A stretch of DNA of 64,000 nucleotides from Kryptolebias marmoratus. Lineage: Eukaryota; Chordata; Actinopteri; Cyprinodontiformes; Rivulidae. The position numbers and the translations under genes are program-made. Below the pieces are notes generated by a model. That model was not told where the DNA came from, did not search any database, and saw only the letters and a program-made list of their open reading frames with translations. Location of the stretch: the NCBI RefSeq assembly GCF_001649575.2, contig NC_051440.1:15600506-15664505 (forward strand), given 5' to 3'. This document shows, in pieces, positions 25,381 through 40,100 of the stretch (positions are counted from its first letter, which is position 1; each line of letters starts with the position of its first letter).

Positions 25381-28030
25381 ATCTACACTTCAAGAGCCAA
25401 AAACAATTGACATTTTAAAAATGTGCAGGGCCTTTCTAAATGGGATCTGAAGGGAATGGATCTCCATTTTCTTCTCTGTGCTTGTTTCCCCCCCCCCTTC
25501 CTCCCTTCCTTCCTTCCTTCTTGCCTCCTCCTCTTCGGTTTCCTGCCAGTAAAACCACCACGCCGCTTCTGAGGCAAACTGTGGATACAGAGCTTTAAAA
25601 GAATTACAATTTGTTGAGGAATTTGTTAATTGGGAAAGAGATTAGGACATTCTGTTGAACAAGATTTTTCTTAAAACTTCTCAAAAATGTGGATACAATG
25701 AAAACAATCCAAGAACTAATAGAATCTGTTTTCCAACTTTAGTTTGTCTAATAAACTCGACTTTTTTTTAATGTCAGATCAGGGAGACAGATGATTTTGG
25801 AGTGGAGCTGTGCGGTGGGTTTTTGCTCAAGAGCACAAAGGCAGCTGCAGGGGTAAGGAAGGGAGGTTTTTTTTGTTTAGACAGTTTAAAACAACAACAC
25901 AAAACAAAAAGGATGCTTGAAAATGAATATATTAAATGTGAAGCAATTAAATAGATATTAGGAAACCATCAGATCCTTCAAAATCTCCTTTAAAGATTCT
26001 TTCTAATAAATTTAGATGATTTTTTTTTGTACTGGGAAATGATCACTGAGGCTTAAGATCAGCTTAAATTTAAAAAAAAAAATTTGTAAGTGGAAAAGTT
26101 TACTATCTGTTAAAACAGACATCAAATAAACCCATATTTAGGAAGTAAAAAGTATGGAACGCTGGTAAAAAAGTTATAAAATGTGTTATTGATCAGCAAT
26201 TTATGACATCTGCTATTTATTTTTTAAATTATAATAATAATAATAAAAAAACAGATTTTGAAGTCAAACCTGTCTGTTTTCCCTATTAGTATAGATCAAC
26301 TTGAATTTATTCAAGATGATAAATATTATTTTAAATTTATTTTTATGGTAATTGTAATATGGCATTTATTATTTTTCATGTCTCTCGATCTTTGTTCTAC
26401 ACTAAAGCCAGCTAACATCAGAAGAATTGTTGGTAATCCTCATTAGGTATTTTATGACACAGTTGTTACCTCACCTAGAATTTAATTAATGAATCCACAG
26501 ATGATTTAAAAAGTACCTGTAAAATTTTCAAACTAAAATCTTTGTTTTTCATTCATGAAGTGATCAAACCTCTAGATTTTTAAAATAATGGACGAGCACA
26601 GACAGTCACACTTTTATTAAAGCTGAAATGAGCATCAGTGGGGATTAATATGAATTAATTAAACTGACTCTGTTTCCTTTAATGAGAGGGAGAGGATTTG
26701 ATGTTAATGCAGTTGAATTCACAAAGGCTTCAATCCGCCTAATTAACCAGTAGAGATGCAACACAGTTAAATAATCAATATTAATAATGAAAAAATAACA
26801 TATTCCATCATTGCTATGAATATTTCACTTAGAAAAGGTGACCAACTGTAAACACATTGGATGCTAACTCATCTTAGCAATAATAGAAACAGGTTTTTTT
26901 CTTCTTGTTTGGAGACCTTTTCTTTTTTTGTGTGTGTAATAATTAAAATGGCTGTTTTATCTCAGCTTTTAGTCATATGTGGCAGCGCTCACTGTTGCGT
27001 CTGCGTGCTGAGCTGCGATAGAGAGTCTGTGGAGGGCCAGGGAGCAGACTCCAGAGATCCATCCATCTCAATCTGAGGCTACAGCTGACACCTTACAAAG
27101 AGGTACAATTAATAAGGGCATTATCCAGCAGTAGGCAACAATGGAGTCCTAACGCAGAGACACCAACCTCAGGAGGCCCGGGGAGGAAAGAAAAGAGAGA
27201 GAGTGTGTGTGTGTGTTTATGGCTGGGGGGAAGGGCAAGCCAAAGTGCTTCAAAATGGGATGCATTACAACCAGTGTCTTCAGAACATAAATCTATCATA
27301 TCTGACGTTTATGATCGATGCCGTTCGCTGTTTTCTGTGCTAAATGGGTCAAATTATTTTTAAGGCTTTGCATCTACAACGTTTCATGTCTCTGACCAAA
27401 TCGAAATATTTTATTCTGTTAAAAATGGTCAAACTAATAATCTTTAAAAGTAACTTTCAGAGGGCGAAGCAGGAACGTTTTGCTGTCTGAGCTGTTCAGG
27501 TTCTAGAGACTTCATAAGAAGGAAATCTGAGTTATCAAACCCAGCGTATAAACTGATAATGGAGCCCTCATGAAATTGTCCTGTTAGTGCAGGTTGAGTG
27601 CAGCTCTGTGGTTCACAGGGGACAGGGCGGGGACACCGCTGCACTGACATTTACAGCAATCCAGGAGTTGTTTGTGGTCACTGGACTGGAGACAAATGCT
27701 GAACCCGAAAGGTCAGAGGCTGTGGCTAAATTTCATCCACGGTGGAGGTCCCCTCTGCTGGAAAAGACAAACAGAGACCAGCTGAGGTGTGGAGTGGACT
27801 CGTTTTCTGAGAAATCAATCTATCATCATGTAAACAAAGCAAAAAGGAATACAGAGCTGAAAAAAAATGCTGGTTTGAATAAAAAGAAAAATTGTTGTAA
27901 GAAAAGATGATAAACACCCGCAGATCAATACAAACTGAAGTGAAACAAACGACTTGGAACGGATTCTTAAAAATAAAGTCTTAATCACTTTATAAGTCAG
28001 TTCCAGTTTTTTAAACAGAGTCAAGAGTCC
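25381..28030. other. intergenic, AT-rich, no gene seen
   Basis: Long AT-rich stretch with homopolymers. 26640-26790 is more complex (GATGTTAATGCAGTTGAATTC, CCTAATTAACC) and may hide a short element. The frame at 27587-27910 has no recognisable domain. Confidence 0.5.
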
Positions 28031-28260
28031 CCTGCAGTGACGGTTTTATATTTTTCTGCTCGTTCCGTGGGGAGAGGATGAGCCTGGTTATGGATTAAGG
28101 CTTTGATCAATAACAAGATAGGGAGACCGTCTCTCTAAGCTCAAGAAAATTAATTCGAAATGCAGTCAAACTCTTATCGACCCGCAGCCAGGGCTGGCTT
28201 TCATTGCAGGTAGTTCATAATCCACCAATATTGTGATGAGCAGCTAATCTCTTATTTTAA
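28030..28260. promoter_or_regulatory. candidate regulatory block
   Basis: Repeat-free, with GGTTATGGATTAAGG (about 28086-28100), GCTTTGATCAATAAC (about 28101-28115), AAATTAATTCG, CTTATCGACC and CCAATATTGTG. Homeodomain, TCF-like (CTTTGATC) and GATA-type cores are close together. Candidate enhancer; it lies just before the perfect inverted repeat at 28304. Confidence 0.3.
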
Positions 28261-28303
28261 ATATGACCTCCACAGCACATAATAAAAGTTAAGACTGGCC
28301 ATT

Positions 28304-28340
28304 CATTTGTTATCTATATAGAATATATAGATAACAAATG
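28304..28340. repeat. perfect inverted repeat, 17-bp arms, 3-nt centre
   Basis: Left arm 28304-28320 (CATTTGTTATCTATATA), centre GAA, right arm 28324-28340, the exact reverse complement. The flanking bases do not pair. It could extrude as a cruciform or be a homodimer binding site. The 3-nt loop and 17-bp stem are too small for a typical microRNA precursor. Confidence 0.95.
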
Positions 28341-30020
28341 CCTGGTGTTTTTTTAGTCATTAAAAACTTCTTTTTGGCAAGACTGAATGTGATAAACCAT
28401 CGCTGAACTTGTGCTTAAAATGAAGGTGTTTAGCAAAGAGAAAAATATTTGTTTTGTTTTAGAAACTGAAACAGAAGAATTATTAATTACAAGGTTTAAA
28501 ATCAAGCTCTGCTGGAAAAAAAAGGAAGCATAATCTTTTGCCCTTTTTGTTGTTATAAAAAGCACCAAGCAAATCAAAAGTTGGCTATACGGGTGAATAA
28601 TTCCCTCATCACTAAAATGACAGATTTTTACACTTTGATCTCAGGAAATCAAAGCCACCAAAATTAATCGTGCTCATAAATGGGATGTTTTCGTTCTTTT
28701 TAAGAGTTCTCTTTTTTTATATATATAAAAAAGGAATGCAATCTGAGACATGTTGTAAAATATTTGATTTGTTCTTCAAATCACTTTCTTGGAGCAGAAA
28801 CATCTGAAAACAAAACAAAAACGAGCCGGATGGTTCAGATTTTTCCTCTCCGGTCTCCTGTCGCCGCATCAGATGACAATAATAAGAGCAGATTCCAGTT
28901 TTGATGCAAGATCTTTAAATTTTCTTACGATTTACCAGCCACGGAAAAGCGATATAGTTCAAAATTCTCTTTCAGTCAACTGATGAAAAGCCGTCTCAAC
29001 ACTTCTGATGAACCTTTTCCACCTCCGGCACAAACTTTCAAACCAGCAGAGAAGTGTTGTTTTGCAAGTTTCAAATCAGAAGCAAAACAAAACAGGTTAA
29101 TTGATGATCAACACGGCGTGGCTTTAATGAGGCCACGTTGCCCACGGCCAGGCCCAGTTCAGGATCCACAGGACTTTCTCCTCACCGCTCAGTTTTCTTT
29201 GATCTTGTTTGGTTCCTCCACTGCGGGGACCGCCATTGTTGCTTTTAATTACTCCACCACCAAATGGTACAGATGAAAGATAGGTTTGTGTAATTAATGA
29301 AATTTCCATAAATTTGAATCACTAACCAGTCTCATTAGCCGCTGCCTTTTGTCTTAACTCAAGTTCTCATGTTTTCTAACTTTCTACAGAAAAAAAATGG
29401 TACATTTCTTAAGGCAGGGATTCACTTGATATGCACCATATTTCCTGATAATCGAATTCACTGTTGGTAATTAAATACAGTAGTCCCACTCCAGTGATGG
29501 AGGTCAACCTGAGGGAAATGGCAATTGCTGCATCAAACCAAGCAAACGCTCAAAAAGTCTTTTCAATTAGTTATTTCAGAGGAGCACTGCAGCAGCAGGC
29601 ATGTTGATCTCATTCAAGCTCTAAAACATAATCAAATTGTTGAAGAATTTGACTTTGATCATGTGTAATCAGGTTCAGGGCTGCTCCATGCATCTCTGAG
29701 TTGCAGTGCTGCTGGCACTTGGAGGTTTGGATGGAAGTCAGCTTGGCAGTGTACTCACATGACAAAAACAACAACAACAAAAAAGGACAGCTACTCACAA
29801 GGGGGCATTTTGAGGGGAAAACACCTGTTGTTTTGAAGACCTCAAATATGTTTGCATTGGAAAGCACGGACCTAGATTCTGATATGTGCTTTTATTTTAA
29901 AGCTTTAGTTTTCACTTTGGCTTTTTCTTTCTACCAATGATTCTTAAATTATTATTACAAAACAACGCTCCAAGTAGTGCCTCGTTTCTTTTTTTTTTTC
30001 TAAATTACCTGCAGAGTAAA
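28341..30020. other. intergenic, no gene seen
   Basis: AT-rich with homopolymers. 29090-29290 is more complex, with CGTGGC...GCCACG around TTTAATGAG. Short ORFs (28983-29276, 29701-29940) show no recognisable product. Confidence 0.5.
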
Positions 30021-30029
30021 AAATAGAGC

Positions 30030-30300
30030 CATTTTCACTGATCAAAACCCGGGTCAGAGGAAGGGAAGCAAGTCTTTGCTGCTTTGTGATGATGCTCTAT
30101 AATCTTGTGCAGAACAGCCTGTCATTACTGGGCTGCGGTGTAATAGACTGACATGGATGCTATGGGGAGCAATTGATTCCACACATCAATCAGGAGGGAA
30201 AACGCACCTTAATGATTGCACAGAAGTGGCTTGTTTGTCCTCAACACCACAATAAATGCTAACATGGAAGCAGGCGCACAATAACCCTGCGGCTGAGTGA
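30030..30300. promoter_or_regulatory. candidate regulatory block
   Basis: Repeat-free sequence with CAATTGATTCC and ACATCAATCAGG (30171-30193), CCTTAATGATTGCAC (about 30207-30221) and GTGATGATGC. Density of TGAT/ATCA cores is high. Candidate enhancer. Confidence 0.3.
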
Positions 30301-30689
30301 AGGGGTAGTTACTCATCAGGAGAAATTCATTATCATTCCACTCCCACCCTGCACAGGTCGACTTCTTTCCCATACTTTGTTTAATAAATGCCATTCTTGT
30401 TGTGATGTTTTCCGAGCTGATGCTAAAAAGTAGCAGCTTTTCAAGAATACTGGGACCGTTGCGTTTAAAAGTGGCAAAAACACATTTATTTTCAAAGTGA
30501 CAAAGTAAAAAAAAAAGGACACTTTGCTTCTTTAAATGATTATTTTTATATATTTTTATGCCCAGATCTTTTAAATGACGAAACATTTCATTCGTTTTCT
30601 GAATTTCTGATTATTTTCAGCAGTGTTTTCTCCCATTAAAACAACAACAATAAAATGCCTTCTATGCCTTTATCTGCAGGCATCTGTGC

Positions 30690-31245
30690 CAGTGAGTATA
30701 AAAGACACAGCTGGATGCAGAGAATATACAATCTTCCACTCTAAAAGGGAGGGTCCCACCTGATTAAGAAGGGCAGGGAAAAGACTTTGGCAGGCCAACG
30801 GGAGAGGTCAAGGAAACACCAAGCAGCTCCACTCACCCCATCGCATCATTTTTTTGTATGACAGCAGCACCCCGAGGTTGAAGTTCAGCGAGACTCTTCA
30901 TGAACAGAGCGCTTAACGTCAAACACAAGATTAAAGCAGGGGGGTGTCGCATCTTGGCAGGACCAAATGAAAATATCAACTGCTAAGCCCCCCTCTCTGA
31001 AAAGCCAAGGGACAGGTATCTAATATTAGAGAGTAAAGCCTAGTTAGCAAAGGCAGCCCGCTGCTTTCCACATTCTCAGTGCTGGTCAAAAGGCCAGGCT
31101 GGCTTTGGAATTGCTTTATTGGGGAAATATATTACAGTAAAGGCCTGCAGAACTGCCTTATTAAGGAGGCAGAAAAGAGATGCCCTCGTGACACGTAGGA
31201 GGAACTCGAGACATTTCCATATTACTGAATGAGATGCAATTTTAG
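30690..31245. promoter_or_regulatory. candidate regulatory block
   Basis: About 550 bp of balanced, repeat-free sequence, one of the longest in the desert. Features: CACCTGATTAAG, GCGCTTAACGTC, AGATTAAAGC, and a nested palindrome at 31153-31172 (CTGCCT/AGGCAG arms around CCTTA-T-TAAGG). No coding potential. Candidate enhancer. Confidence 0.35.
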
Positions 31246-31664
31246 ATGTGTTTTTGCAATGCACCCATATTCAAGGCAATCCAAAACAACAAAACTAAAA
31301 ACAAAAAACAAAAAAATCAAATAATGAAACAAACGCGCGGCGTATTTCAACACAGTTTAACCCACAAAAACTTCAGGGACGGTTCAGTTCATTTTTCAGC
31401 ACAAAATAAAGTTAAACCGTCAAAGCAGTGAGCCGTGTGTTTGGGATTTAAATGGACACATTTTTAGAAAGAGAGAAGCAATTTTGTCGTACACAAATGA
31501 CTTGTTTTCTTCCCTCAGAGTGCAACGACAGAAGCTGGTGCTTCAGCTCTTTAAGTGGCTTGGAAGCATAAAAGAGGCTTATCTGCCCCTCTCATTTCTT
31601 CAGCCACATAATCAGATGACCTGAGGAGAGCTTAAAGAAACAAAGCTAGTCCAACACTCGCTGC
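31246..31664. other. intergenic, no gene seen
   Basis: A-rich start, then ordinary sequence with TTTAAGTGG and ATCAGATGACC near the microsatellite. No gene. Confidence 0.5.
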
Positions 31665-33499
<1,835 letters not shown>

Positions 33500-33500
<1 letters not shown>

Positions 33501-33745
33501 CAGTTGCAAGCAAACCTTTATTTAACTCTGCTCTCTGGGCTTGTGGAGCTTTGGCCTTTGAAGCGATTGAGAAAGAACAGCCTTATTCATGCTGCATTCA
33601 GTGCTGAGAACTGAGACTCCAAAAACAGCAGTATCCTCTCGTACCTGTTGAGAACACTTTCATCCTTAATGGGCTCATTAGCCACATTGTTAATTGAGTG
33701 CTATTCAGGCCAACATCAAAGCTAATAATAATTGTTTACTTACTT
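33500..33745. promoter_or_regulatory. candidate regulatory block
   Basis: Repeat-free, with CCTTAATGGGCTCATTAGCC (33665-33684), TTGTTAATTGAG (33688-33699) and AATAATAATTG. Several homeodomain cores occur within 80 bp. Candidate enhancer. Confidence 0.35.
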
Positions 33746-34560
33746 AGTTGCTTCACCAAAACAGACCCAACTGAGGCAGAAGGTTCTTCAAAAAGGAACA
33801 CATTTTCTGTTAATAAACTAATGTGCAAACCAAAAAAAAAAAACAAACCTAAAAATAACCCCTAAACTGTTAAAAATTTATTTTTTCACAATAATTGTAG
33901 TGCTTTCTGTGTGGCTATTATAGAGAAAACTGTTGAAGTTTGACAAGAAAATAATAAAATAAAACAGCAATAATAAATAAAAAACCTCAGTATTTTAAAA
34001 TGTGAATTTTGAAATTAGAACTTTCTATATAAAATGTGCTGAATTCACCTTTCAGCAACTTAAAATCAGACTTTAGTTTCGATATAACAAAAACTAACCT
34101 AAGAAATTAAAAAAATCCATTTAATAATAATAATAATAACAATAATAATAATAATATTTCAGATTTCTTGTCCTGTACGTTTCTCCTCCCACTTGCTGCT
34201 GCCATATTAGTGGATAATGGGATCCGAAAATGGAAGCTAACTCATTGGAATTAAATTTATCAGCATGTGCTCAGAGGTAATAAGCTGTCAGTTATAAAAT
34301 GAAGATTTGTATTTAGATATATGAGAGGAAGAAAAAATGAATAGGTGAAATAAATGAAGCTGCTTTACAACTAAATTACTTATTTTGGAGCCAACAGACC
34401 TGCACGAGGAGGATCGCGATGATGACAACGATTATTGCAGATAATATTTCCCCCCAGTGGAGGTGAAAACAGCCCAGTGTGGGGAAAAAATAGGACTGCA
34501 ACACAGGTGCACAAAGAGTTAACAGGAGAGGGATGCATGCAAGTATGTTTTTGATGGAAG
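33746..34560. other. intergenic, AT-rich, no gene seen
   Basis: A-rich sequence with AAT units (34123-34154). No gene or mobile element recognised. Confidence 0.5.
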
Positions 34561-34830
34561 GAGAAATAATAAAACATCAAAATGTTGGAAAATCTAATTA
34601 GCACTAAGGCTTGGGCTGGGAGGATGCTGAAGAGCTAAATGAGACATGAAGCATTAATGTTTAAATAGAAATTAAAGCAGAAGCTGCGACTAGCCTATCA
34701 ACATATTTTAGGCCTTTTGACAAACATATAGCTGAATGCATTTGTTCGTTTGCTCTCACTTGAAATGCAGTTACAGCTCAGTGGGGGAGCTGAGTATCCA
34801 TTTCAAACTAAAAAATTTCAGCATTGCAGG
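34560..34830. promoter_or_regulatory. candidate regulatory block
   Basis: Contains TCTAATTAGCAC, AGCATTAATGTTTAAATAG and GAAATTAAAGC in repeat-free sequence, then a GCTCAG...CTGAGT pair near 34776. Homeodomain-type cores dominate. Candidate enhancer. Confidence 0.25.
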
Positions 34831-35640
34831 ATTTCTGTTTAAAAGAAAAGGCAGAGAGCTGATGATGGAAGCTGGTCAAAGTTCCACCTGGGCTCGGGGG
34901 GGATGTATTATTATTATTATTATTATTATTGTTATTATAAGGCTGCTCCATTTCAGTTGATTAGGTACCCATGCATGATGAAAGTTTTTTTTTTAAAGTG
35001 ACACCACAGTCAAAACATTTCAATTTTTTTTTTGAATTTACCATGGCCTGGTTGACTGAGAATCTACACCAGCATAAAACATTTCAAAGAAAACAATCCC
35101 TGGTGTATGCCAGGATACTGCACACATGCCAGAATCCACATGAGAGAGCCAGATGAGAGGAGCACAAATCTAAACACATTGAATAAAAAAAAATATATGA
35201 CAGTCTTTTTATTTCTCACTTTCTTCTGATTCCCTGGTAGCTAATTTGTAGTTTGCGTAAGTCATCACTTTGTTATTTTAAATGACTTTAAATGACAAGT
35301 TACTTCTATTTGCTTCATTTTTATTAATCTTAAAAGGTTTCTTTAAGAAGAAAGACTTTTGGAGGATTTTGGTTGGGAGAAAATTTCACTTTTCAAATTT
35401 TTTTTTTATAAAATAAAGCAATAAAATTCAAAATATTTAGTTTTTTTTTTTTACAACAAGAACAGTTTTTGTGTGTGTAACAATGCAGCAAGACAGATTT
35501 AATCTGAAAGCCTCCGTGATTTTTAATATATATATATATCACCTATTGAGAGAGAAAGATCTGATAGATAAGTTCTTTCATCCGAGCGGCTTGGTGTAAA
35601 CACGCAAAGAAAAGTGTATTAAAAATGTTGTGTCTATAGG
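34831..35640. other. intergenic, AT-rich, no gene seen
   Basis: TTA repeat near 34908-34938, several T and A homopolymers, and a short TA run near 35527-35540. No gene. Confidence 0.5.
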
Positions 35641-36150
35641 GCTCGTGTCTGATGTCTGTCAAATCATTAAAAAAGGAGAGACTCTCTTATCAAACGACTG
35701 GGATCAGCAATAGTGGTGGCACATCACCGAGATGAGGTATGTCTTCCATGGGGGCAACTCGAGGGCCTTTTGTGAATTTATAGAGGGCGATAAAATCAGC
35801 TTCATATTTCTCTGCGAAATCGGCTGATGAAAGAGGCCTGCGAGAGAGAATTACAACGGCGAGAGTTTTGTCACCAGACCCACAGGCTTTAGAGGCTGGG
35901 AATTGAAAAGATAATGAGAAAAGCCATGCTGCAGGTTGGCTGTGTTTAATAAGTCATCATGCCTCTATCTATTGTTAGTCGCACAGAGCCCACCAAGATT
36001 GTGTTTCCACCGTGCTTAATACGTTGCAGCTAGCAGGCATTTCAATGGATATATTATATCCAACCACAGCAACGCAGGCTAGAAGCTTATAGCACAGACA
36101 CTATTACACAGAGTGGTGTGATAACAGCGAACAAAGAACAATGCCTAAAA
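35640..36150. promoter_or_regulatory. candidate regulatory block, large
   Basis: About 500 bp without simple repeats and with even base composition, in contrast to both flanks. Motifs: CTGTCAAATCATTA, ATCAGCAATAG, GGCGATAAAATC, GGTTGGCTGTGTTTAATAAG, TTAATACG and the palindrome TGGATATA-T-TATATCCA (36046-36062). No ORF of interest. One of the strongest enhancer candidates here by appearance. Confidence 0.4.
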
Positions 36151-37600
36151 AATGAGACTGTTCTCTGGCTGTCTCTCCTTTTAAACAATATGTGATTGCA
36201 ATTAAGATAGATGGCTTTAGAAAGAATTTAAAAAAGAAAATCCTGCAAATTCGGTGTCAAACTTAACAATTCTCTCCTCCTGAAAAATGACTAAAGTTTG
36301 TGTGAACACAGAAAACTAGGATATCAGTTGACAAGAAGATAAAGAATGACGTAAATTCTGCATTTCAGAGTAAACTGAGGTTGATATGAGTTGGCAGATG
36401 GATTCTCTTTCTTCTTTTCTTTTTAAAAAAAAAATGTTCATCTCATAACTCATCAAACAAATTCCCACCATTCCAATGATCTCTTTATTCTTCCTGCAGA
36501 TTCTGTCTTCCACTACACTCAACACAAAGGGTAAAAAAAAGCAGTCTGAAAGAAAACATATTTAAATGTGAGCTGATGATGAATGGTTGAACTGATTTTC
36601 TGTAAAGAATTAAAGCTTTATAACGACACTTGACATGTATTGGATGAAGGGAAGAGTAAAAAAAAACCTACCTTTTTACAGTTTGTATAATTACTGTATG
36701 ACACATATAATGGCCCATATTTTTTATTCTGACTGCACGCTTCAGAAGCATCTTTTGTCTTTGTGTCACTGCCTCTGGGCATGCATGAAAACAACACTAT
36801 TACTCCACTCAAACCAGTCTGGCTGGACCGTTTGTTGTACATTTGTGCACTTACATCCACTCCCGCAAGCAGATCTGTTTTTTAAAAAGACAAGCTTGTC
36901 ACATACTCTGATCAACAAGAGCCAGTCAGAAGGATTTCTGAAGCGAGTGGAGTTTTTAACATGGAAATTGGCTTTGAACCCCATCTGCACAGGTCGGCAC
37001 ATCTTTGGGCAACGCTCTGCCGCTGCTGACAGAGAAAATGAACAATCGGTTCCTCATAATGTGGCCTGATTATTATCCTACTTACCCCCTGCAAATTTCA
37101 ACTTATAGGGAATTTCTGCACCCCATGAAATCTGTAAACTCCGAGGCAAGATGGGACTACAGTCTGTTTAAAGAAAGGGTCAATCTGATGCTCCAATCAC
37201 ATCGCAATTCCAGATCTAAATAATCCCATCAACAAACCACTTTCAGAGCAACTCATTTGAACAAATCACACAACACCCAGAAGATGAAAAACCATCATCC
37301 TTTTAAAATACTTCTATGAATCTGACTTCATGTCTTCAACTGAGAAGGTGACTAAAGAATACGTTTATAAAAAAAAAAGTTGGTCGCAGAATATCTTTTC
37401 TATCATTTTAAATTTTAAAATAGACTTTGGGCATGATCAAATGACTAAAAACAAATCCTACCTGTGCAGAAATGCTGATTTCAGACTCCAAAATCAAAAC
37501 AAAACACAAAATCAACACTAAGATTTCTACATCAGGCTCAAGTGAGACGGGACTCAGACTGTGAAACATGATACAAACCCGGGCAAAGTTTCAACCAAGT
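36151..37600. other. intergenic, no gene seen
   Basis: AT-rich, with 36930-37230 more complex. The + frame at 36635-37069 (144 codons, real ATG) is the longest clean one in the desert but is Cys/His/Leu-rich with no domain, so I do not call it a gene. Confidence 0.45.
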
Positions 37601-37930
37601 GTGTTCAGCAACTTTGGGAAGGGATCTGTCAACGTCCAATCTGAGATGTCTTTATTTGACACGATTGTGTTTTGTTCTCGCGCCAGTCCAGCCCGCCGGT
37701 GTCCCTTTCACCCCTGAAAGCAGCTGGGGCCCTGACCTCTGCGGCACTGGCCCTCAAAGCCGAGCTCTTTTCAGCTCAGGCACACAGGGAACCTCCCTGT
37801 TCCCCTCCCACCGGCAACATCCCATTCAGCTGCAGAGATAACTTTATTCATCCTGTGCATCATTGTATCCAGTTGAATGCGGGAACTATGCAGACACTTG
37901 AGTGAATTGAACTAGCGTGCGTGCATGTGT
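37600..37930. promoter_or_regulatory. GC-richer single-copy block
   Basis: Local rise in GC, with AGCTGGGGCCCTGACC, GGCACTGGCCCTC and GTTGAATGCGGG. Overlapping short frames have no domain. Candidate regulatory element or fragment of a non-coding exon. Confidence 0.2.
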
Positions 37931-40100
37931 TAACGACAGGGAAGGAAGGGGAGGTGTTACGTCTTCATTTCTGCATTTTGACAAAAATTTCATGCATGGG
38001 ATCACTTTGAAAAGCCTCTTCCTTTCAGAGTGGGAGCTTGGAGTTGATCAAATTTGGGGAAGATGGAGTTATGATTACATATGAGCACTTAAAATACGCA
38101 ATCATGGCCAAAAAAGAAGAAAAAATAAACGTTTTGTGAGTTACACCAGTGCCTGCAGATGCTTTTCCCGTGTTACTCATACTAATTTACATCAAAGTGC
38201 TAAATAGCTGGGTTTTTTCCCTCTCTTTTTTCATTCGGTAAACTCTGCTGATTTAGCGATGGACAGCTGCCAGAGACAGTTAAGCTTATGTTCACCTGCC
38301 TAACACCAAAACAGCACGAGGACCACCCTGCTCTTCTCTCATCATTCATATTCAAGCCAGGGCCTCTTGACAAGTCTGCTGATCTCACTCAATGTTTTGT
38401 GGTTTGGACAATACGTGTTCACTGTGTGGGCAAAAATGCTGAGGCTATCACGCTTCTCGAGACCAGTCCTGTGAGAGACAACTGAGGCAGGAGCTCTCAA
38501 CTCTCCCTCCTCCTCTGCTGTGAGAGGTCTGCTCATCACCCGCCTCGTCACTGATGAGTCTGAGGCGGCGGTAAAAGGAAGGGACCAAAACTGCTCTGAA
38601 AGAAGAATGGAAAGTGTTGTAAATGCACATCAAACTTCTTATCAATATAAAACAGAAGAAAATATTCTATTCAGTTAACTGAAATTTTAAGCTCTCGTTG
38701 GTCATTGTTCTGGCTGCTAAAATGTGTAAAAATAGTGGTAACAAAATAATCTCTGTAAAATTTACTTGTTTATGTTCTTCAGCTTTCAACATTTTGCAAA
38801 ACTTTTGTTTGCATTGCTGGAAACTGGCAATAAAAGCAGAAGAAAAGTCAAAATGCTGCATTATAAAAAACAAACAAACAAGCAAAAAAAAATTAACAAC
38901 TAATCTAAGAAATGAGAAATTTAATTATTTATTAAGTTGACACACCATAATTTTATCCTAACAAATTTAAATGCAAACACCAGCTTATCTTTACTACTTT
39001 TATTCTACTTTCTTTCTAAACTTAAAAATATGATTCTTTATAGAGAGCGGGAATATTTGTGTTGTAGCCAGTGCTAAAAAAAAATCCTTTTTTGGGGATT
39101 TTGATATCCTAAAGAGAGAGGTTTATACATTAGCGCTGTAGTTGCAAAACACTGTTGATATTCAAATGATTATTGTGCAAAATCTGGGATAAGCTTCAGT
39201 GTGAGAGCTCTTCTAAGTGCCTACAACTATTGCTAATTCCCCTCACCATTGTGGGCCAGACAAAGGCCTTAATCCCATTTCACTTTTGCAGAAGGCTGGG
39301 GCTATTTTCCCTCTCATAAACCAACAACACTCCCCCAAGCCAGAGCTGAGAGGTTCTGAGAAAGGGGCCAGTGTGTGTATACTTCAAGGCTTTTTTTTGT
39401 CCAACTTGGCTAGTGCTCTGCATAAACTTTTAAGTGGTCCCAGTAGGCCTCAAACACCTTTTGGCAGAAAAATAAGCTACCACAAACTGTAAAAAGGAAA
39501 CCAAACACACTCTTAACCTGAACAATACAAAAGAAAATATATGAAGTCTTTTATACCTCAGTCTGGGCTGCAAAGAGTTAACACGTTTTTTTTTTTTTCC
39601 AGCCACTAGTAAAGGAACTTTTATTCCTCTGACAGCCGCTCCGTTTCTCTGCATTGTAAATCCTTTAATACATTATTTATAGCATGGTGGTCCACTATCA
39701 AAGCAAGTGGAGTAGGACAGGATTCACTTCTTGTACTTTGTAGAAGTGCTTTAGCTTGCAGTGAGAAAATAAAACCACTTTTCTGACTTTGACATAATAT
39801 TTCCTTTTTGTCATTCAGCCTACTTTGACAAAAGCTTTTAAATTTAAGGTTTAATTAAAACAAGTGACCATTTCAGGGACTTCATTCATTTAATTACAAG
39901 TTCATCACTGAGTACTAACTGCTAATTGTTAATATTGTCAAGGCATGGAATTACTTTAGATTTTTTTATATATAAGCCTGTCATTCAAGTCTACATCAAA
40001 ACCATATTTCATCTCTGATTATTGCTGGTTGTCATTGGATTTTTCTTTTAAATGCAGGACTATTAAGTATTACATACATAAAAAAAAGCCTTTCAAAGCA
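37931..40100. other. intergenic, no gene seen
   Basis: AT-rich with homopolymers. 39200-39430 is of higher complexity (AGACAAAGGCCTTAATCCC). No gene or mobile element recognised. Confidence 0.5.

Noticed and set aside
28304..28340. MicroRNA precursor
   Set aside because: Stem of 17 bp with a 3-nt loop is too short for Drosha/Dicer processing.
36635..37069. 144-codon + strand ORF with an ATG
   Set aside because: Longest clean frame in the desert but no domain, unusual Cys/His/Leu mix and no visible splice or promoter context. Length is within chance for 64 kb in six frames.
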